This document shows, piece by piece, positions 60,984 to 64,000 of a stretch of 64,000 nucleotides of DNA (positions are counted from its first letter, which is position 1; each line of letters opens with the position of its first letter). The DNA lies in contig NZ_CP029608.1 of NCBI RefSeq assembly GCF_003352185.1, positions 372,001 through 436,000 of the forward strand, written 5' to 3'. The notes under the pieces are model-generated. The model was not told the DNA's origin. It worked only from the letters and a program-made list of their open reading frames with translations, and ran no database searches. The position numbers and the translations under genes are program-made. The stretch is from Pseudomonas kribbensis. Lineage in GTDB: Bacteria; Pseudomonadota; Gammaproteobacteria; Pseudomonadales; Pseudomonadaceae.

Positions 60984-62341
60984 GTCGCAAGCTTAATCTC
61001 GGGTGGCTGTTGCTGGGCGTGGCCATGACGGCCGGCGCCCAGGAAAAACCGGCGGACTTCGCCGCGCAGGTGCCGTTGTCGGTCAGCGGCTCCGGCCCGT
61101 GGTATCGCCTCGAACTGCCGCTGAGCGTGCAATTGCAGGCGCGTCAGACCGATCTCAGTGACTTGCGGGTGTTCAACGCCGCCGGTGAACCGCAGGCCTA
61201 CGCGCTGGCCCGGGAGTCGGCTCAGACCCGTGATGACGGCCACATGAACACGGTGAAGTGGTTCCCGCTGTACAACTCGGCGGATGCCACCGAACGCGCG
61301 CCGAGCGTTCGTGTGCAGTCGACCACCACCGGCACGCTGGTGGAAGTGCAGCCCTCCAGTCAGCTGGAAGCGGGCGAGGAAGTGCTGCGCGGTTGGTTGC
61401 TCGATGCCAGTGCGATCAAGGCACCGTTGCAGCAACTGATCCTCGACTGGACCAGCGAGCGCGACGGCTTTCAACGTTTCAGCATCGAGGCCAGTGACGA
61501 CTTGCAGCACTGGCAACCGTGGGGTGAAGGCCAGGTCGCGCGCCTGACTTTTTCCGATGAGCGTATCGAACAGCATGAAGTCGCGTTGCCGGGGCAATCG
61601 GCGCGTTATCTGCGTCTGCTGTGGGATTCGCCCAATGCACCAACCCTGACCTCGGCGCAACTGAAAAGCAGCGACCCGCAAAATCTGCCGCTGCCGCTCG
61701 TCTGGTCGCCAGCGCTGGCCGGCAGCAGCACCAAGGCCGGGGAATACACCTGGCAGTTGCCGATGGGGCTGAATGTCGAGCGGGTTCAGGTCGAGTTGAA
61801 ACAACCCAACAGCCTGGCACCGGTGACGCTGGCGGGGCGCCGCGAAACCAGCTTGCCGTGGCAACCGTTGAGCAGCGGCTTGCTCTATCGCCTGACTCAG
61901 AATGGCCAGGACGTGGTGCAGAACGAATTGCAGCTCTACGGGCAGACCGTCCAGCAGTTGAAGCTGACAGTCGACGAACGCGGCGGCGGCCTCGGCGAAC
62001 AGGCGCCGAGCCTCAAGTACGCGGTACGTGCCACCCAGGTGATCTTCCTCGCCCGGGGTGACGGGCCTTACAGCCTGGCGCTGGGCAATCCGACGGTGAG
62101 AACGGCGAATTTGCCGCTCTCGACCCTGATCCCTGACTTCAAACCGGAGAAACTGGCCACGCTGGGCAAGGCCATGGTGCAGGGCGATGCAGTCGCGACG
62201 CAGACAACGACGGCGACGACAGCAGCTGTCGCCGAGACCAACTGGAAGAAAATCGGATTGTGGGCGGTATTACTGTTGAGTGTGCTGTTTCTGGCCGCGA
62301 TGGCCTTCAGTCTGCTGCGCAAGCCGCCGGCGAAGTCCTGA
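60980..62341 (+). CDS. DUF3999 periplasmic/membrane protein
   Basis: The start is TTG 60980, inside the DUF2339 stop, chosen because AAGGAG lies eight bases upstream and the reading gives a proper signal peptide (LNLGWLLLGVAMTAGAQ). An ATG at 61024 would remove the signal. The 453-residue protein has a DUF3999 region (about 25-400: PLSVSGSGPWYRLELPLSVQLQARQTDLSDLRVFNAAG, WLLDASAIKAPLQQLILDWTSERDGFQ, YLRLLWDSPN) and a C-terminal membrane segment (IGLWAVLLLSVLFLAAMAFSLL). Genes DUF2339 and DUF3999 are regularly adjacent, so the products probably act together. Confidence 0.88.
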   Translation: MSRKLNLGWLLLGVAMTAGAQEKPADFAAQVPLSVSGSGPWYRLELPLSVQLQARQTDLSDLRVFNAAGEPQAYALARESAQTRDDGHMNTVKWFPLYNSADATERAPSVRVQSTTTGTLVEVQPSSQLEAGEEVLRGWLLDASAIKAPLQQLILDWTSERDGFQRFSIEASDDLQHWQPWGEGQVARLTFSDERIEQHEVALPGQSARYLRLLWDSPNAPTLTSAQLKSSDPQNLPLPLVWSPALAGSSTKAGEYTWQLPMGLNVERVQVELKQPNSLAPVTLAGRRETSLPWQPLSSGLLYRLTQNGQDVVQNELQLYGQTVQQLKLTVDERGGGLGEQAPSLKYAVRATQVIFLARGDGPYSLALGNPTVRTANLPLSTLIPDFKPEKLATLGKAMVQGDAVATQTTTATTAAVAETNWKKIGLWAVLLLSVLFLAAMAFSLLRKPPAKS

Positions 62342-62345
62342 ATAT

Positions 62346-62370
62346 GACGGGTGTGGCCTCTACACCCGTC
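62346..62370 (+). terminator. Hairpin after the DUF3999 gene
   Basis: GACGGGTGT (62346-62354) and ACACCCGTC (62362-62370) form a nine-base stem five bases after the stop codon. The T-run is weak. Confidence 0.6.
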
Positions 62371-62536
62371 GGGTTTCCAACTACGCTGAATCCGATGCCT
62401 GAACTCTCCCGGATTCGTCACGTCTGATAGCAGGAATTACACCCGACGCACGTTAGCGGGCGTCATTGCTCGCTACGGTTTCAGACTCCCTGTAAACTGC
62501 GCGGGTTTTCAGCCCCCCATTCCACCGGAGCCGTCC

Positions 62537-63547
62537 ATGTCCCGCGTTACCCTGAGTCGCTATTTGATTGAGCAGACCCGCAGCAACAACACTCCTGCCG
62601 ATCTGCGCTTCCTGATCGAAGTGGTGGCGCGTGCCTGTAAAGAGATCAGCCACGCCGTGTCCAAAGGCGCCCTGGGCGGTGTTCTGGGCAGCATGGGCAC
62701 GGAAAACGTGCAAGGCGAAGTGCAGAAGAAACTCGACGTGCTGTCGAACGAAATCCTGCTCGAAGCCAACGAGTGGGGCGGTCACCTGGCCGGCATGGCG
62801 TCCGAAGAAATGGACAACGCCTACCAGATCCCGGGCAAATACCCGAAAGGCGCCTACCTGCTGGTATTCGACCCGCTGGACGGTTCGTCGAACATCGACA
62901 TCAACGCCCCGGTCGGCACCATCTTCTCGGTACTGCGTTGCCCGAACGAATACCTGAGCCAGAACGAAGCCCTGAACGAAAAGGCCTTCCTGCAGCCAGG
63001 CACCCAGCAGGTTGCGGCCGGTTACGCGATCTATGGTCCGCAGACCATGCTGATCCTGACCCTGGGCAACGGCGTGAAGGGCTTCACCCTGGACCGCGAA
63101 ATGGGCAGCTTCGTCCTGACCCACGAAGACATCACCATTCCTGAAAGCACCCAGGAATTTGCGATCAACATGTCCAACCAGCGTCACTGGGAAGCCCCGG
63201 TACAGCGCTACGTTTCGGAACTGCTGGCCGGTGAAGAAGGCCCGCTGAAAAAGAACTACAACATGCGTTGGGTCGCGGCGATGGTTGCCGACGTGCACCG
63301 CATCCTGACCCGTGGCGGTCTGTTCATGTACCCGCGCGACAGCCGCGAGCCGTCCAAGCCAGGCAAACTGCGCCTGATGTACGAAGCCAACCCGATGTCG
63401 TTCCTGGTGGAACAGGCAGGCGGCGCTTCCACCGACGGTCACCAGCGCATTCTCGACATCCAGCCTGAAGGCCTGCACCAGCGCGTAGCGGTGTTCCTCG
63501 GTTCGAAAGAAGAAGTCGCCCGCGCTACGGCCTACCACAAGGAATAA
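62537..63547 (+). CDS. fbp: Fructose-1,6-bisphosphatase class I
   Basis: Fbp hydrolyses fructose-1,6-bisphosphate in gluconeogenesis, important for Pseudomonas, which grows mainly on organic acids. This 336-residue enzyme has the metal-binding [24 protein letters not shown] (about residues 112-135), an earlier [15 protein letters not shown] (about 60-75), and the substrate loop [36 protein letters not shown] (about 260-297). The start ATG 62537 is preceded by CCGGAG. The DUF924 gene begins three bases after its stop. Confidence 0.96.
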   Translation: MSRVTLSRYLIEQTRSNNTPADLRFLIEVVARACKEISHAVSKGALGGVLGSMGTENVQGEVQKKLDVLSNEILLEANEWGGHLAGMASEEMDNAYQIPGKYPKGAYLLVFDPLDGSSNIDINAPVGTIFSVLRCPNEYLSQNEALNEKAFLQPGTQQVAAGYAIYGPQTMLILTLGNGVKGFTLDREMGSFVLTHEDITIPESTQEFAINMSNQRHWEAPVQRYVSELLAGEEGPLKKNYNMRWVAAMVADVHRILTRGGLFMYPRDSREPSKPGKLRLMYEANPMSFLVEQAGGASTDGHQRILDIQPEGLHQRVAVFLGSKEEVARATAYHKE

Positions 63548-63550
63548 ACC

Positions 63551-64000
63551 ATGACCGCGCCCTGGCAGCCGTTGCTCGATTGGTGGTTCGGTCATGCCGA
63601 GTCAGCGACTGAAGTGACGGTGCAACAGGGCAAGTTGTGGTTCGGCAAGAAAGACAGTCAGGACCTCGAAGCGCGTGAGCGTTTCGGGGTCTTTGTCGAT
63701 CAGGCCCTCGCCGGCGAATTGACCGAGTGGACGCAACGTCCCGAAGGTTGGCTGGCGGTGGTGCTGCTGCTCGATCAGCTTCCGCGAATGATCTTTCGCG
63801 ATACACCCAAGGCTTTTTCCGGCGATCTGCGGGCGCAGAAACTGGTTGCCCAAGGCATCGCGGCGGATTTCGACCGGCAGTTGAAACCGATTCAGCGACT
63901 CTTCATCTACCTCGTCTTCGAACACTGCGAAAACCTTGCGGTGCAGAACGAGGCCGTTTCGCGATTCATCGAACTGGTGGCTGAACAGCCGGAAGCGGAG
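63551..64000 (+). CDS. DUF924 family protein, 3' partial
   Basis: The ATG at 63551 lies three bases after the fbp stop and the frame is open to the window edge (150 residues), so the gene is cut. The product starts MTAPWQPLLDWWFGHAES and contains KLWFGKKDSQDL (about residues 28-39). The family signature VLLLDQLPRMIFRDTPKAFSGDLRAQKLV lies at about 71-99, followed by helical RLFIYLVFEHCENL. DUF924 proteins are small, all-helical and cytosolic, of unknown function. The gene is probably co-transcribed with fbp. Confidence 0.9.
   Translation, partial: MTAPWQPLLDWWFGHAESATEVTVQQGKLWFGKKDSQDLEARERFGVFVDQALAGELTEWTQRPEGWLAVVLLLDQLPRMIFRDTPKAFSGDLRAQKLVAQGIAADFDRQLKPIQRLFIYLVFEHCENLAVQNEAVSRFIELVAEQPEAE

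Overview
The window is about 64 kb of chromosome from a Pseudomonas of the fluorescens group. The evidence is high GC with G/C-ending codons, a core gene order (thiI, glnA, ntrBC, secB, grxC, gpmI, envC, ctpA, hisFAHB, mutY, yggX, tRNA-Phe, tRNA-Thr) that matches from memory the PA5110-PA5160 stretch of P. aeruginosa, and REP elements of the fluorescens type. Species assignment is inference, because no database search was possible.

Region 1 (1 to about 10,145) is one end of a P2-like prophage lying against the 3' end of tRNA-Thr. It carries the terminase ATPase (5'-truncated by the window edge), the portal protein and a Dam-type methylase. Next comes an AT-rich, tightly overlapping three-gene operon of unknown function whose last gene is a membrane-anchored alpha/beta hydrolase; by position it is a lysogenic-conversion or anti-phage cargo locus. 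A small gene behind a near-perfect LexA box follows, then several short unknown genes, and then an immunity-type module on the minus strand: a c4-like antisense RNA, a small leader gene, a second small gene, and a Bro-N antirepressor. No integrase is visible. The last 0.5 kb before the tRNA holds an AT-rich element with nested inverted repeats.

Region 2 (10,146 to 25,700) is chromosome. It holds tRNA-Thr, an FkbM methyltransferase, a basic-amino-acid ABC transporter (hisPJQM-like) ending in an overlapping methyltransferase gene, a GABA-type permease behind a sigma-54-type promoter, two tandem paralogous small genes, a hydrolase, a decayed DUF1016 (YhcG) nuclease gene, and a FecI-FecR-receptor surface-signalling unit. 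The receptor resembles the aerobactin receptor IutA and has an added N-terminal signalling domain. tRNA-Phe follows.

Region 3 (25,700 to 44,700) is mostly housekeeping: asmA-mutY-yggX, an OFA-type MFS transporter, a REPIN, hisB-hisH-DUF2164-hisA-hisF, a solute-binding protein, a Vps62-like protein, a cell-envelope cluster (yibQ-like deacetylase, ctpA, envC), gpmI, an inactive-looking rhodanese with grxC and secB, trmL and a small membrane protein. A three-unit tandem repeat with predicted hairpins follows the membrane protein.

Region 4 (44,700 to 64,000) holds the nitrogen regulators ntrC and ntrB, two DUF4124 genes, glnA (with a sigma-54 promoter and NtrC site), thiI, typA, a YkgJ-type cysteine-cluster protein, glgP, a DUF2339-DUF3999 membrane pair, fbp and the start of a DUF924 gene.
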